DNA of 57,314 nt, taken from contig URIC01000006.1 of assembly GCA_900547755.1 (NCBI GenBank), positions 1 to 57,314 on the forward strand. Reading direction: 5' to 3'. Numbering within the stretch: position 1 is the first letter of the stretch; every line of letters starts with the position of its first letter. The translations under genes were made by a program, and so were the position numbers. The notes beneath the pieces are model-generated. The model had not been told where the DNA came from. It saw only the letters and a program-made list of their open reading frames with translations, and searched no databases. This stretch comes from an uncultured Bacteroidales bacterium. Lineage in GTDB: Bacteria > Bacteroidota > Bacteroidia > Bacteroidales > Muribaculaceae. Of this stretch, positions 39,124 to 48,472 are shown in pieces.

Positions 39124-40317
39124 ATGAAAAGACTTATAAGACGACTTCTGCATAAGAACCTCTCCTTGTCCCAGTTGTCGGGCTTCATCCTCTCCAACTT
39201 CGCCGGCCTGGCTATTGTGATTCTCGGCCTCCAGTTCTTCGAGGACGCCAGGCCTATCTGGGAGGACGAGGACAGCTTTATCCGCAAGGACTACCTGGTC
39301 ATAAACAAGCGTGTCACCGGGGCCAACACCTTAGGTGCGTCCAGCACGTTCACTCCCGGGCAGATAGAGGAGATAGAGTCACAGCCCTGGGTGCGGAAGG
39401 TGGGCCGCTTCACCGCCGCCGACTATCGCCTCACGGCTTCCCTCCGGCAAGAGGGGGGCAGCGGAATGAGTACCTACCTATTCCTGGAGTCGATACCCTC
39501 TGAGTTCATAGACGTAAAGGAACGCGACTGGACCTATAAGCCCGGCGACACCACTGTGCCGATAATTGTCAGCAAAGACTACCTGAGTCTCTACAACTTC
39601 GGGTTTGCCGGCACCGTGGGCATGGCCCAGCTGTCCGAACAGACCATATCCTCCGTGCCCCTGCTCGTACACATACGCCCGGATAACGGCAAACCCGACT
39701 TCGAGGTGAAAGCCTACATAGCCGGATTCTCCAACCGTCTGAACACAATCCTGGTCCCCCAGGAGTTCATGGACTGGAGCAACGCCGAGTTCTCCACTCA
39801 CACACAGGCCCCGGAGCCCTCCCGCCTGATTATAGACGTGAACAGCCCCGGCGATGTCAAAATCAACGAGTTCATGAAAGCGCGCGACTACGAGATAGCC
39901 GGTGACAAGGCCGGTTCCACAGCCAGCTTCCTGGTCAATGTCATCACCGGTGTGGCCCTGGCGGTGGGTGCGCTCATCACTGTCCTCTCCTTCTTCATCC
40001 TGTTGCTGTCCATAAGTCTGCTTATGCAGAAAAACCGCGCTAAAATCCACTCGCTGATAATGTTGGGCGTGGACCTGGACACTATCAGCGGAGTCTATAT
40101 CCGCCTGGTGGTGGGTATCAATCTGTTGGCCTACCTTTTGGCGGCAGTAGCCATGTTCCTGTTCCGAGGCAGCTACCTTGACTCGATACGGGGTATGGGC
40201 GCCACGGAAGCCAGTCCCTGGCTCCCTCTTGCCGCAGGCTTTGTGCTGACCGTGGTCCTGACGCTGCTCAACATCCTGTCCATACGACGTCGTGTGAGCC
40301 GTTCATTCCTGAATTGA
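39124..40317 (+). CDS. ABC transporter permease, MacB/FtsX type
   Basis: The protein has 397 residues. One membrane helix near the N-terminus (about 17-38) is followed by a large extracytoplasmic domain (about 40-270) and three C-terminal helices (about 278-305, 325-350 and 362-388). This is the four-helix MacB/FtsX/LolC topology. Fusion partner and substrate are unknown. The ATPase gene lies immediately upstream. Together they probably form a mechanotransmission-type complex acting on a periplasmic or envelope partner. A bidirectional terminator follows at once. Confidence 0.85.
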   Translation: MKRLIRRLLHKNLSLSQLSGFILSNFAGLAIVILGLQFFEDARPIWEDEDSFIRKDYLVINKRVTGANTLGASSTFTPGQIEEIESQPWVRKVGRFTAADYRLTASLRQEGGSGMSTYLFLESIPSEFIDVKERDWTYKPGDTTVPIIVSKDYLSLYNFGFAGTVGMAQLSEQTISSVPLLVHIRPDNGKPDFEVKAYIAGFSNRLNTILVPQEFMDWSNAEFSTHTQAPEPSRLIIDVNSPGDVKINEFMKARDYEIAGDKAGSTASFLVNVITGVALAVGALITVLSFFILLLSISLLMQKNRAKIHSLIMLGVDLDTISGVYIRLVVGINLLAYLLAAVAMFLFRGSYLDSIRGMGATEASPWLPLAAGFVLTVVLTLLNILSIRRRVSRSFLN

Positions 40318-40329
40318 CGGGGCTCTCTA

Positions 40330-40370
40330 TTGTTAACCCTTGCCGGCCTTAGGCCGGCAAGGGTTAACAA
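40330..40370. terminator. Strong 19-bp palindromic terminator
   Basis: A perfect 19-bp stem (40330-40348 with 40352-40370) with a 3-nt TTA loop directly follows the permease gene. Confidence 0.8.
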
Positions 40371-40460
40371 GTGTTATAATATCCGCCATACATGAACAAC
40401 CGTGTGAATGATATGTTAAGATACCGATGAGTGACGTTAAATTTTTTTTGTAAAAAATAG

Positions 40461-40490
40461 TTGGATTTTCATATTTTTTAGCTATTTTTG
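40461..40490 (+). promoter_or_regulatory. Promoter of the susCDEF-like operon
   Basis: TTG (40461-40463), a 19-bp spacer and TATTTTTG (40483-40490) match the consensus. The predicted transcript starts near 40495, about 420 nt before the susC ATG. Confidence 0.7.
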
Positions 40491-40494
40491 TCGC

Positions 40495-40914
40495 GAGTTT
40501 GGTTAAGTGTTAACTAAATATAACATATCTGAGCATGAAAGGCTCGTTAAGGCTGTTCTATGATGCTTGTAATGAGCGGTTTATTGGTGACAGCCAAGAT
40601 TGTGCCCGTACTTTTCGCCTTTTGCATTTTCACCGTTCTGTGGCGAAACAACGCAGTTGGTATTGGTTCGAGTAAGAAAAAAGAAGCCTGTGCGGCCCTC
40701 GGTGTAGGGCGTTTATTCGGCTTGAGCCGTTTATTCTATGATTCAGCTGTGATATATGTGTTGATACTTGCCGTATCTGCGGTCCGTCATGATTCCCGCA
40801 TATTTGCCGCACACCCTTTTGCCGGGTGATGCCTGAGCGGGCGACGGACCGTCCGAGACATGATTTTGAATAAACTTTATATTAACCCAATGTAGAACTA
40901 AATTGTATTCTTGC
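40495..40914 (+). promoter_or_regulatory. Long structured leader of the susC-like gene
   Basis: The leader of about 420 nt contains several small stems: TTCGCC with GGCGAA (about 40616-40649), GCCCT-AGGGC, CGGCT-AGCCG, TGCGG-CCGCA and CACCC-GGGTG. I found no match to a known riboswitch (TPP, cobalamin) by eye. An 89-codon open frame at 40560-40829 is probably chance. Long leaders on Sus-type operons can carry regulation, but no specific mechanism is visible. Confidence 0.4.
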
Positions 40915-43900
40915 ATGAAGAACGTTTGTTTTCACATGAATCGGAAGTTCTGGGTCACAATGACAATGTTGTTGGCCTTCACACTTCCCGCTTTAGCTCA
41001 GAAAATCACCGTCCACGGACACGTGGTCGATGAGACGGGCGAAGAGCTCATCGGTGCCAGCGTAATGGAAAAAGGCACCTCAAACGGTGCGGCGACTGAC
41101 TTCGACGGCAACTTCGAGCTGTCTGTAAGTCCCTCCGCGACACTCACTGTCAGCTACGTAGGCTACGACCCTCAGGAAGTAGCCGTAGATGGCCGTACTA
41201 CCATCAACATAGTCATGACCTCCAACGCCACGGCTCTTGACGATGTAGTGGTCATCGGTTATGGTAGCGTGAAGAAATCCGACGCCACAGGTTCGGTAGC
41301 GCTCATCCAGCCCTCCGAAGTGGAAGCCGGTATCTCTACATCCGCTCAGGACCTGCTTACCGGCGCAAGCCCCGGTGTGGTTGTGACAGCTAACGGCGGT
41401 AACCCTAACGGCGGCGGTTCTATCCGTATCCGTGGCGGTGCCTCTCTGGCTGCCTCCAACGACCCTCTGATTGTGCTTGACGGCGTGCCCCTGTCCAACG
41501 ACTCCTTCGGTTCCATGAACCCCCTGGGTATGATTTCTCCCGACAACATCGAGAGCATGACCATCCTTAAGGACGCCTCCGCGACAGCCATCTACGGTAG
41601 CCGCGCGTCAAACGGTGTGATTATCATCAACACCAAGAAAGGTAAGGCAGGCCGTCCGCAGGTGAACTTCTCCGCATCCGTCACCGCAAACACTCCCCGC
41701 AAGACCCTGGGCCTGCTCGATGCCGGTCAGTTCAAGGAGAAGATTATCAATTACTGGGGTGCTGATTCCGATGCCGCCGGCGCTCTCGGCACAGCCGACA
41801 CCGACTGGCAGGACGAAATCCTCCGCACCTCCGTTTCTCAGGACTATAACCTGAGTGTCGGCGGTACCGTAGGTTTCCTTCCTTACCGCATAGCAGGTAG
41901 CTATACCAACAACCAGGGTATCATGAAGAACTCCTACATGGAGCGTGTCACCGCAGGCTTCAACCTGAATCCGAAGTTCTTCGGCGGTCTGCTGCAAATC
42001 AACGCCAACGCCAAGGGTTACTACATCCGTCAGCGTGACGCCGACATGGGCGCCATCGCCGGCGCCGTGGACGCGGACCCCACACGTCCCGTACATGACT
42101 GGTCTGCTTCAGGCAACTCCGCCTTCCCCTATTTCTACAACGGCTGGAGCACCTCCACTACAGGTGCCCACGACTTCAACACCCAGGGTACTCTGAATCC
42201 CGTGGCCCAGGTTGTCGACCCCGACAACGTCTACTCTCTGTGGCGTTCAAACGGCAACCTGCAGATTGATTACGCTTTCCACTTCCTTCCCGACCTGCAC
42301 GCCAACCTGAATCTCGGTTACGACGTCCAGAAAGGCGAACAGAAATATGTAGTGGGAGCCAACAGCCCTATCGCTTGGAACAACCTCAGCATCAACGGCG
42401 CCGGCTACAACTTCTACAAGTATGAGCTGCGTCGCAACACTCTGCTGGAGTTCTACCTCAACTATAAGAAAGAAGTAGAGAGCATCTACTCCATGTTCGA
42501 CATCATGGCCGGTTACTCCTGGCAGCGCGAGGACGACCACGGCCGTCAGAACGAGAACCAGTGGGACACCGCCGGTTTCTTCACTCCCTCCGCTTCCGGC
42601 AACATCCTTACGGTAGACCCCTCTACCGAAGCCAACATCGGCAAGACTTACAATCCCTGGTACTACTGGAACACCGGTAACCTGATGCTGATGTCCTTCT
42701 ACGGCCGTATCAACTACAGCTTCAAGGACACCTACCTGCTGACCTTCACACTGCGTGACGACGGCACATCCCGCTTCAGCAAGGACAACCGCTGGGGTCT
42801 GTTCCCCGCCGTGGCCCTCGGCTGGAAGATTAACAACATGCCCTTCATGGAAGGCTGGGCGGACAACATGAACGAGTTCAAGCTCCGTCTGGGCTGGGGT
42901 ATCACCGGTCAGCAGGCTGTGGCCGGCTACTTCGACTATATGCCCATCTATCAGCAGTCCACCCAGGGTTCCTTCTATCCCAACGTGTGGAACGGCCTCT
43001 ATTACAAGGATGGCCAGCTTGTAAGCACGACCCTCTATCCTCTGGTCTACAACCCCAACCTGAAGTGGGAGGAGACAACCACCTGGAACGTAGGTCTGGA
43101 TATGGGCTGGTGGAACAACCGCCTGAACGTAGCCATAGACTGGTATCTGCGTGAGTCCAAGGACCTGCTCGCCCAGGTGACCGTGGCTCCCGGTGCCGCT
43201 ACCTCCAACGAGATGATTCAGAACATCGGTACTCTGCGTAACCTCGGTCTCGAGGCCACTGTCAGCGCCAAGCCCGTTATGACGGAAGACTTCACCTGGA
43301 ACACCGCCTTCAACGTAGCCTGGAACAACAACAAGATTACCAAGCTGAACAACTCCAACGACCCCAACTACTTCGACCCGCGCGGCGGCATGGGCGGTAC
43401 AGGCAACACCTGCCAGGCCTTCAAGGTAGGCTATCCCGCCTATACATTCGCACTCTACGAGCAGGTTTACGACGAGCAGGGTCTCCCCATCGAGGGCTGC
43501 TACGTGGACCAGAACGGCGACGGCCAGATTTCCAGCGCCGACCTCGTGTTCAAGCACCACGTAGACCCCACGGTGACAATGTCCTGGAACAATACCTTCT
43601 CTTACAAGAATTGGGACCTCGGCTTCCAGCTGCGCGCCTCCATCGGCAACTACGTATATAACAACATACGTGCGAAACGCAGCTTCATGGCCAACACTTA
43701 CACCAACTCCACACTGCGTAACCTCGTAGACGCTGACGTTTACTTCAACAACTCCCAGTACTACTCGGACTACTGGTTGGAGAATGCCGGCTTCGTACGT
43801 TGCGACAACATCACCCTGGGTTACACCTTCCGTGACATCTTTGACGCCGGCCTGGGTACGCTCCGTCTGTACGGCGCCGTTCAGAACCCCTTCGTCCTCA

Positions 43901-44001
43901 CCCGTTACAAAGGTATCGACCCCGAGGTTCCCGGCGGTATCGACTCTGATGTTTATCCCCGTCCCGTTTCATTTACTTTCGGTGTAGTGGCCACATTCTA
44001 A
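40915..44001 (+). CDS. SusC/RagA family TonB-linked outer-membrane receptor
   Basis: The protein is 1028 residues from the ATG at 40915. A TTG start four codons upstream is less likely. Signal peptide ending at ALAQ, then a carboxypeptidase-like regulatory domain (about 28-110, ITVHGHVVDETGEELIGASV), the TonB box ALDDVVVIGYG (about 112-122), a plug domain with SIRIRGGASLAASNDPLIVLDG and the ATAIYGSRASNGVIIINTKKG motif, then a large barrel ending VSFTFGVVATF. It imports glycans through the outer membrane with the SusD-like lipoprotein. It is the first gene of susCDEF; codon use is visibly biased, as expected for high expression. Confidence 0.97.
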   Translation: MKNVCFHMNRKFWVTMTMLLAFTLPALAQKITVHGHVVDETGEELIGASVMEKGTSNGAATDFDGNFELSVSPSATLTVSYVGYDPQEVAVDGRTTINIVMTSNATALDDVVVIGYGSVKKSDATGSVALIQPSEVEAGISTSAQDLLTGASPGVVVTANGGNPNGGGSIRIRGGASLAASNDPLIVLDGVPLSNDSFGSMNPLGMISPDNIESMTILKDASATAIYGSRASNGVIIINTKKGKAGRPQVNFSASVTANTPRKTLGLLDAGQFKEKIINYWGADSDAAGALGTADTDWQDEILRTSVSQDYNLSVGGTVGFLPYRIAGSYTNNQGIMKNSYMERVTAGFNLNPKFFGGLLQINANAKGYYIRQRDADMGAIAGAVDADPTRPVHDWSASGNSAFPYFYNGWSTSTTGAHDFNTQGTLNPVAQVVDPDNVYSLWRSNGNLQIDYAFHFLPDLHANLNLGYDVQKGEQKYVVGANSPIAWNNLSINGAGYNFYKYELRRNTLLEFYLNYKKEVESIYSMFDIMAGYSWQREDDHGRQNENQWDTAGFFTPSASGNILTVDPSTEANIGKTYNPWYYWNTGNLMLMSFYGRINYSFKDTYLLTFTLRDDGTSRFSKDNRWGLFPAVALGWKINNMPFMEGWADNMNEFKLRLGWGITGQQAVAGYFDYMPIYQQSTQGSFYPNVWNGLYYKDGQLVSTTLYPLVYNPNLKWEETTTWNVGLDMGWWNNRLNVAIDWYLRESKDLLAQVTVAPGAATSNEMIQNIGTLRNLGLEATVSAKPVMTEDFTWNTAFNVAWNNNKITKLNNSNDPNYFDPRGGMGGTGNTCQAFKVGYPAYTFALYEQVYDEQGLPIEGCYVDQNGDGQISSADLVFKHHVDPTVTMSWNNTFSYKNWDLGFQLRASIGNYVYNNIRAKRSFMANTYTNSTLRNLVDADVYFNNSQYYSDYWLENAGFVRCDNITLGYTFRDIFDAGLGTLRLYGAVQNPFVLTRYKGIDPEVPGGIDSDVYPRPVSFTFGVVATF

Positions 44002-44031
44002 AGTCATAAACTCAATCTCAAGTAAATAAAT

Positions 44032-45828
44032 ATGAAATCATATATCAATAAATTATTTGCAGGAGCAGCGGTTATGGCCATCTTTGGCCTCGGAGCCTGC
44101 ACGAGCGACCTCGACCAGCTTCCTCAGGACCCGAATGCCCTGACTCCTAATAAATTCCAGGAAGACCCCCGGGGTTACCTGGGAGATGTGATGGCGAAGT
44201 GCTACTCTTCGCTTGCCGTGTCCGGCCAGAAAGGCCCTAACGGCGACGCCGACATCAAGGGCCTTGACGGCGGTACAAGCCAGTGGAGCCGTACGGTCTT
44301 CATGCTCGAAGAGTTCCCCACGGACGAGTGCCTGTGGATGTACAACGACGGCGGTGTGGACGAACTCCGCTGGGGCACATGGTCCGACACCAATGCCGCC
44401 ATCTACGGTACATATTCACGTCTGTACACACATATCGCAGTCTGCAACGACTTCATCCGCCTGGCCTCCGACCCCGGCAAGTACGGCATCTCCTACGATG
44501 AGGAATTGCAGAAGGATGTGGACCAGCTTATTCTCGAGGCCCGCGCGCTCCGCGACCTCTCTTACTATTACGTAATCGACTTCTTCGGCAACGGTGTCGT
44601 GGCATGGGACGATATGGCTTATGGCGAAGTTCCTCAGCAGACTACCCGTACCGAGCTTTTCAACAAAGTGACCGCCGACCTGGAGGATGTCCTCGCCAAG
44701 TTCCAGGACTCCAACATCTATGGCCGTCTGAGCAAGGACGGTGTCGAGGCTCTTCTGTGCCGCTACTATCTGAATGCGGAGGTCTACACAGGCACAGCTC
44801 AGTGGACCAAGTGCTGGGACCACGCGCAGAACATAATCAACCGTCACAAAGGCGGCGGTTTCCAGGGTTCAGGTCTTGCCAATGACTATCTGTCCCTGTT
44901 CTGCGCCAACAACCGTATGTTCGCTCCCGCCGGCTCCCTGCCCGCACAGAACGAGATACTGTGGTACATTCCCCAGGATGCCGAGTACACACAGCCCTAC
45001 GGCGGTTCCTGCTTCCTCGTGAACGGCGGTATCAAGAACATGGCCCTGGCCGACATCGACATCCTCAAGGGTGATGCCAATATAGCCGACGGTTACATGA
45101 ACCAGCTCTGGTACGGCACCAATGACGCTTGGGGCTGTATGCACGCTCGTCCTCAGCTCTCCGACCTGTTCAGCTTCGTGAACGGTTACAGCGGTGACGG
45201 CCGTACATATCTGTGGCTTACCGAGTCCGCCGGCTTCAAGAAACAGAACGTTCCCTTCAACGACTTCCAGGCCGGTTACGCATGTATGAAATTTACTGCC
45301 GTACAGGCGAATGCCGACGGCAGCATGCCCCGTTTCGTAGACCCCGTCACCGGTCTTAACCGTTGCGGTGTGACCACTCCTCAGGAGATGAGCCAGGACG
45401 GCTACAACTGGACTACTTACAACACCGTGGGCGTAAGCAAGTGGCACAACACCGGTGTACCCGTAATCCGTCTGGCCGACGTTTACCTGATGGCCGCCGA
45501 GAGCGCGCTGCGCATGGGCAGCCACCAGAGCGAGGCCCTTACTTATGTCAACTACCTCCGTTCCCGTGCAGGTGTGCCCGCATGGAACGGCTCTGAGCTG
45601 ACCCTGAACACACTGCTTGACGAGCGTGCCCGCGAGCTCTACTGGGAGATGACCCGCCGTACCGACCTTATCCGCTACAACCGCTTCGTCGGCTCCACCT
45701 ATCTGTGGGCCTGGAAGGGTGGCGTAGAGGGCGGTTCCGCACTCCCCGCGCACTACAACCTCTATCCTCTGCCCGCTAACGTTACGGCCATCTATGGCCA
45801 GGGCATGACGCAGAATCCCGGTTATTAA
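44032..45828 (+). CDS. SusD/RagB family nutrient-binding lipoprotein
   Basis: The protein has 598 residues. Signal peptide with lipobox GLGACTSD, so it is lipid-anchored on the outer-membrane surface. A SusD-like N-terminal region (EARALRDLSYYYVIDFFGNG) and the typical TPR-like helices are present; a late family motif is VPVIRLADVYLMAAESALRMG, followed by YVNYLRSRAGVPA and ERARELYWEMTRRTDLIRYNRF. It caps the SusC barrel and captures glycan. It is 30 bp after the SusC gene. Confidence 0.97.
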   Translation: MKSYINKLFAGAAVMAIFGLGACTSDLDQLPQDPNALTPNKFQEDPRGYLGDVMAKCYSSLAVSGQKGPNGDADIKGLDGGTSQWSRTVFMLEEFPTDECLWMYNDGGVDELRWGTWSDTNAAIYGTYSRLYTHIAVCNDFIRLASDPGKYGISYDEELQKDVDQLILEARALRDLSYYYVIDFFGNGVVAWDDMAYGEVPQQTTRTELFNKVTADLEDVLAKFQDSNIYGRLSKDGVEALLCRYYLNAEVYTGTAQWTKCWDHAQNIINRHKGGGFQGSGLANDYLSLFCANNRMFAPAGSLPAQNEILWYIPQDAEYTQPYGGSCFLVNGGIKNMALADIDILKGDANIADGYMNQLWYGTNDAWGCMHARPQLSDLFSFVNGYSGDGRTYLWLTESAGFKKQNVPFNDFQAGYACMKFTAVQANADGSMPRFVDPVTGLNRCGVTTPQEMSQDGYNWTTYNTVGVSKWHNTGVPVIRLADVYLMAAESALRMGSHQSEALTYVNYLRSRAGVPAWNGSELTLNTLLDERARELYWEMTRRTDLIRYNRFVGSTYLWAWKGGVEGGSALPAHYNLYPLPANVTAIYGQGMTQNPGY

Positions 45829-45857
45829 TTTTTCAATAACGACAAAAAGCTAAGACA

Positions 45858-46718
45858 ATGAAAAAGATATCTATGATGATGGGTGTTGCGGTTCTGCTCT
45901 CCACAGCCTTCACCAGCTGCAAGGAGGACACCCAGCCCCGTCTTGAGCGTCCCACCGAGTTTGTGCTCAACACACCCGCTCTGTCTGACAACACATACGT
46001 GCTCTCCGAGAACAGCGGTGTGGAACTGTCAGTGAGCCAGGCCGATTACGGCATGGGAATAGTGCCCACCTACACAGTGGAGGTGGCCACTAAGGAAGAC
46101 AAGAGCGATGCCAAGACTCTGCCCGAGGCTTACACCAGCGCACGCTTCACTGTCCCCGGCGAGAGCCTCTCCCTGGCTCTGTGCGACCAGCTCGGCTATG
46201 TGAGCGAGGAGACTTTCTCCGACAAGGCCGTGCCCGTATATGTACGTGTCATTTCTTCTGTGCCCGGTTGCGACTACGCGACTATCCCTTCCAACTGGAT
46301 TACCCTTAAGAGCGTGCAGCCTTATTTCGCCGTCAAGCTCCCCGACAATATATGGGTAATCGGCGCATGCACCGGTTGGGATGTGGCCAGCAGCACTATG
46401 GTCCTTACCGAGACAGCTGTGGAAAGCCGCATATACCAGGGTACCTTCGAAATCCCCGCCGGCCAGTTCCAGTTCCGCTTCTACGACCAGCTCGGCGACT
46501 GGAATTCCTGGAGCATCGGTGCCCAGAACGAGGATAATACTGTCGAGATTTCCTTCACCGACAACGTCTACGAGGGTCCCGCATACCTCGGCGGCGACGG
46601 CGACGAGAAGGGCAAAGGTTCATGGATGGTTTCTGACTGGCCCGGCGGCACAGTCAAGATGACCGTAGACCTCAACAACCCCGCCAAGGCCAAAGTAATC
46701 TTCGAGATTGTAGGCTGA
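45858..46718 (+). CDS. SusE-like surface glycan-binding lipoprotein
   Basis: The protein has 286 residues. Lipobox FTSCKED (Cys about 21). An N-terminal SusE-type domain (about 30-160: RPTEFVLNTPALSDNTYVLSE, ATKEDKSDAKTLPEAYTS) is followed by a starch-binding-like C-terminal domain (WVIGACTGWDVASST, FRFYDQLGDWNSWSIGAQNED). It probably binds the same glycan as the SusD-like protein on the cell surface. It is third in the operon. The specificity (starch or another alpha-glucan) is inferred from family only. Confidence 0.87.
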   Translation: MKKISMMMGVAVLLSTAFTSCKEDTQPRLERPTEFVLNTPALSDNTYVLSENSGVELSVSQADYGMGIVPTYTVEVATKEDKSDAKTLPEAYTSARFTVPGESLSLALCDQLGYVSEETFSDKAVPVYVRVISSVPGCDYATIPSNWITLKSVQPYFAVKLPDNIWVIGACTGWDVASSTMVLTETAVESRIYQGTFEIPAGQFQFRFYDQLGDWNSWSIGAQNEDNTVEISFTDNVYEGPAYLGGDGDEKGKGSWMVSDWPGGTVKMTVDLNNPAKAKVIFEIVG

Positions 46719-46802
46719 TACAGGCAAGTCCCCCAATGAGTTTACAGACAGAGGGCGGCGTCCCCGCCCCTGTCCAATAAAAATAAAACAGACAGAAAAC
46801 AA

Positions 46803-48272
46803 ATGAAAAAGATAGCATTATTCTGCTCAGTGGCTCTCCTTGCCTTAGGCTTCTCTTCCTGCGAGGAGAATCCCGGCCTGGGTATCCCTCAGGTGAATCC
46901 GCAGGAGACCATAATGAGCGCAGGCGGCATCACCGTAGACTTCGGTTCCGCCCTGCAGGCCAATACCCTTGACCTGACCGACTACGCTACCCAGAACCTT
47001 GACGGCGAGGGAGCCTGGGACGGCACTTATTCCTATAAGCGGATTCCTGTAATCCAGCTCGCCCTAACCGACGAGGAGGCCGCCGCCATCCCCGCCGGCA
47101 GCAACGTGAACTTCGTGATGGAGCTGGCCACACAGGCCGACTACAGCGACGCCACACAGCTCGCCGTGGTGGACGGCGCCGTGAATTGCGCCGAGTGGGA
47201 CAACTACTTCCGCGAGAAGCTGGGCAAGAGTCCCGCCGCCAAGGAGAACTATGTGCGCTTCGCCGCATACCTCGAGGGTAACGGCCAGAGCGTGCGTGTG
47301 GGTTCTCCCGACACATGGTTCGCCGCAAAGACCCTGACAGTGACTCCGCTGCCCATGGACTTCACTATCGACGAGACCTATTATCTGGTCGGCACAATCA
47401 ACAACTGGGCCCTTGCCGCCGACTACCAGTTCACACATTCGACCAACAACGTGTACGATGACCCGGTATTCGCAATCACACTGGACATAACCGAGGAACA
47501 GATCGCAGCCAGCAACGGCTGGTGGTGGAAGATAGCTTCCAAGACAGCTGTCGACACCCAGGACTGGAAACTCGTGGCAGGTACGGTGACAGACGGCGAC
47601 ACCGCGCTTGAGGGCGCGCTTGTGGACGGCGGCAACGCCGGCTGCATCAAGGAAGCCGGCAACTATCTGCTCACCATCAACATGATGGACATGACCTACA
47701 AGTTCCAGAAGATGTCTTACCTCTACACTCCCGGTGTCTCCAACGGCTGGAACCAGACGGCAAGCCAGTGTCTGTCCTTTAACGCCGACAAGGGTTATTA
47801 CGAGGGTTACGCCCACCTGGACGGTGAGTTCAAGTTCACATCCGCTCCCAACTGGGACGGCACCAACTACGGCTCCGCCGGTGCCGAAGGCACTCTCAGC
47901 ACCGACGGCGGCGCGGGCAACCTCAGCGTGGCTCAGGACGGTCTGTACTACTGCATCGTCGATGTCAACAACCTCACATACTCGGCCACCCTCATCACAT
48001 CTTACGGCGCAATCGGCGGCTTCAACAACTGGGGCGCCCAGACAGTGATGACTCCCTCCTCCGACTTCCTGACATGGACCGGCGAAGTCACCTTCTCCGA
48101 GGGCGACGAATGGAAGTTCCGCGGCAACGACAACTGGGACATCAACCTCGGCGGCGAAGCCACGAACCTTGTGTGGAACGGCGCCAATCTGATGGCTCCC
48201 GGCGCAGGCACATACGAGTTGACTCTCAGCTTCGCATCCCTGCCTTACACCTGCACATGGGTTAAGAAGTAA
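46803..48272 (+). CDS. SusF/SusE-like surface glycan-binding lipoprotein
   Basis: The protein has 489 residues. Lipobox FSSCEEN (Cys about 20). An N-terminal SusE/SusF domain (about 30-180) is followed by three carbohydrate-binding-like modules, each with a W-rich 'xxGxxNxW' opening: YYLVGTINNWALAADYQ, LYTPGVSNGWNQTASQ and GAIGGFNNWGAQTVMT, the last ending in WKFRGNDNWDINLGG. Fourth gene of the operon; a terminator follows. No amylase, transport or regulator gene follows, so degradation must be encoded elsewhere. Confidence 0.87.
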   Translation: MKKIALFCSVALLALGFSSCEENPGLGIPQVNPQETIMSAGGITVDFGSALQANTLDLTDYATQNLDGEGAWDGTYSYKRIPVIQLALTDEEAAAIPAGSNVNFVMELATQADYSDATQLAVVDGAVNCAEWDNYFREKLGKSPAAKENYVRFAAYLEGNGQSVRVGSPDTWFAAKTLTVTPLPMDFTIDETYYLVGTINNWALAADYQFTHSTNNVYDDPVFAITLDITEEQIAASNGWWWKIASKTAVDTQDWKLVAGTVTDGDTALEGALVDGGNAGCIKEAGNYLLTINMMDMTYKFQKMSYLYTPGVSNGWNQTASQCLSFNADKGYYEGYAHLDGEFKFTSAPNWDGTNYGSAGAEGTLSTDGGAGNLSVAQDGLYYCIVDVNNLTYSATLITSYGAIGGFNNWGAQTVMTPSSDFLTWTGEVTFSEGDEWKFRGNDNWDINLGGEATNLVWNGANLMAPGAGTYELTLSFASLPYTCTWVKK

Positions 48273-48294
48273 ATCCAAAAATCTTTGATAATCG

Positions 48295-48329
48295 AGGCGA
48301 GGCGTCCAAAAGGAACGCCCCGCCTTTTT
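48295..48329 (+). terminator. Terminator of the susCDEF-like operon
   Basis: A GAGGCGAGGCGT/ACGCCCCGCCT stem with one A-C mismatch is followed by TTTTTA, 22 bp after the stop. Confidence 0.8.
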
Positions 48330-48367
48330 ATGTTCCTTCACCTTGCGGAAAATTTGAAGGGACTAAA

Positions 48368-48399
48368 TTTGGAAACCTGCGGAAAATGTCTTAATTTTG
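48368..48399 (+). promoter_or_regulatory. aspA promoter
   Basis: TTTG (48368-48371), a 20-bp spacer and TAATTTTG (48392-48399) lie 73 bp before the ATG. Confidence 0.75.
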
Positions 48400-48472
48400 C
48401 AAAGTGATTCGGCACACCTTAAAAAGGATGTGCCGACGATGTTGACAGACAAATTAACCTTATAAAACCGAT

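Noticed and set aside
40560..40829. 89-codon open frame in the susC leader
   Set aside because: There is no ribosome site, the composition is mixed with a basic middle, and it lies within the structured leader; more likely chance.
40495..40914. TPP or cobalamin riboswitch in the susC leader
   Set aside because: The conserved core sequences of these riboswitches are not present.
42247..43560. 437-codon open frame opposite the susC-like gene
   Set aside because: It is an antisense shadow arising from biased codon use in SusC.
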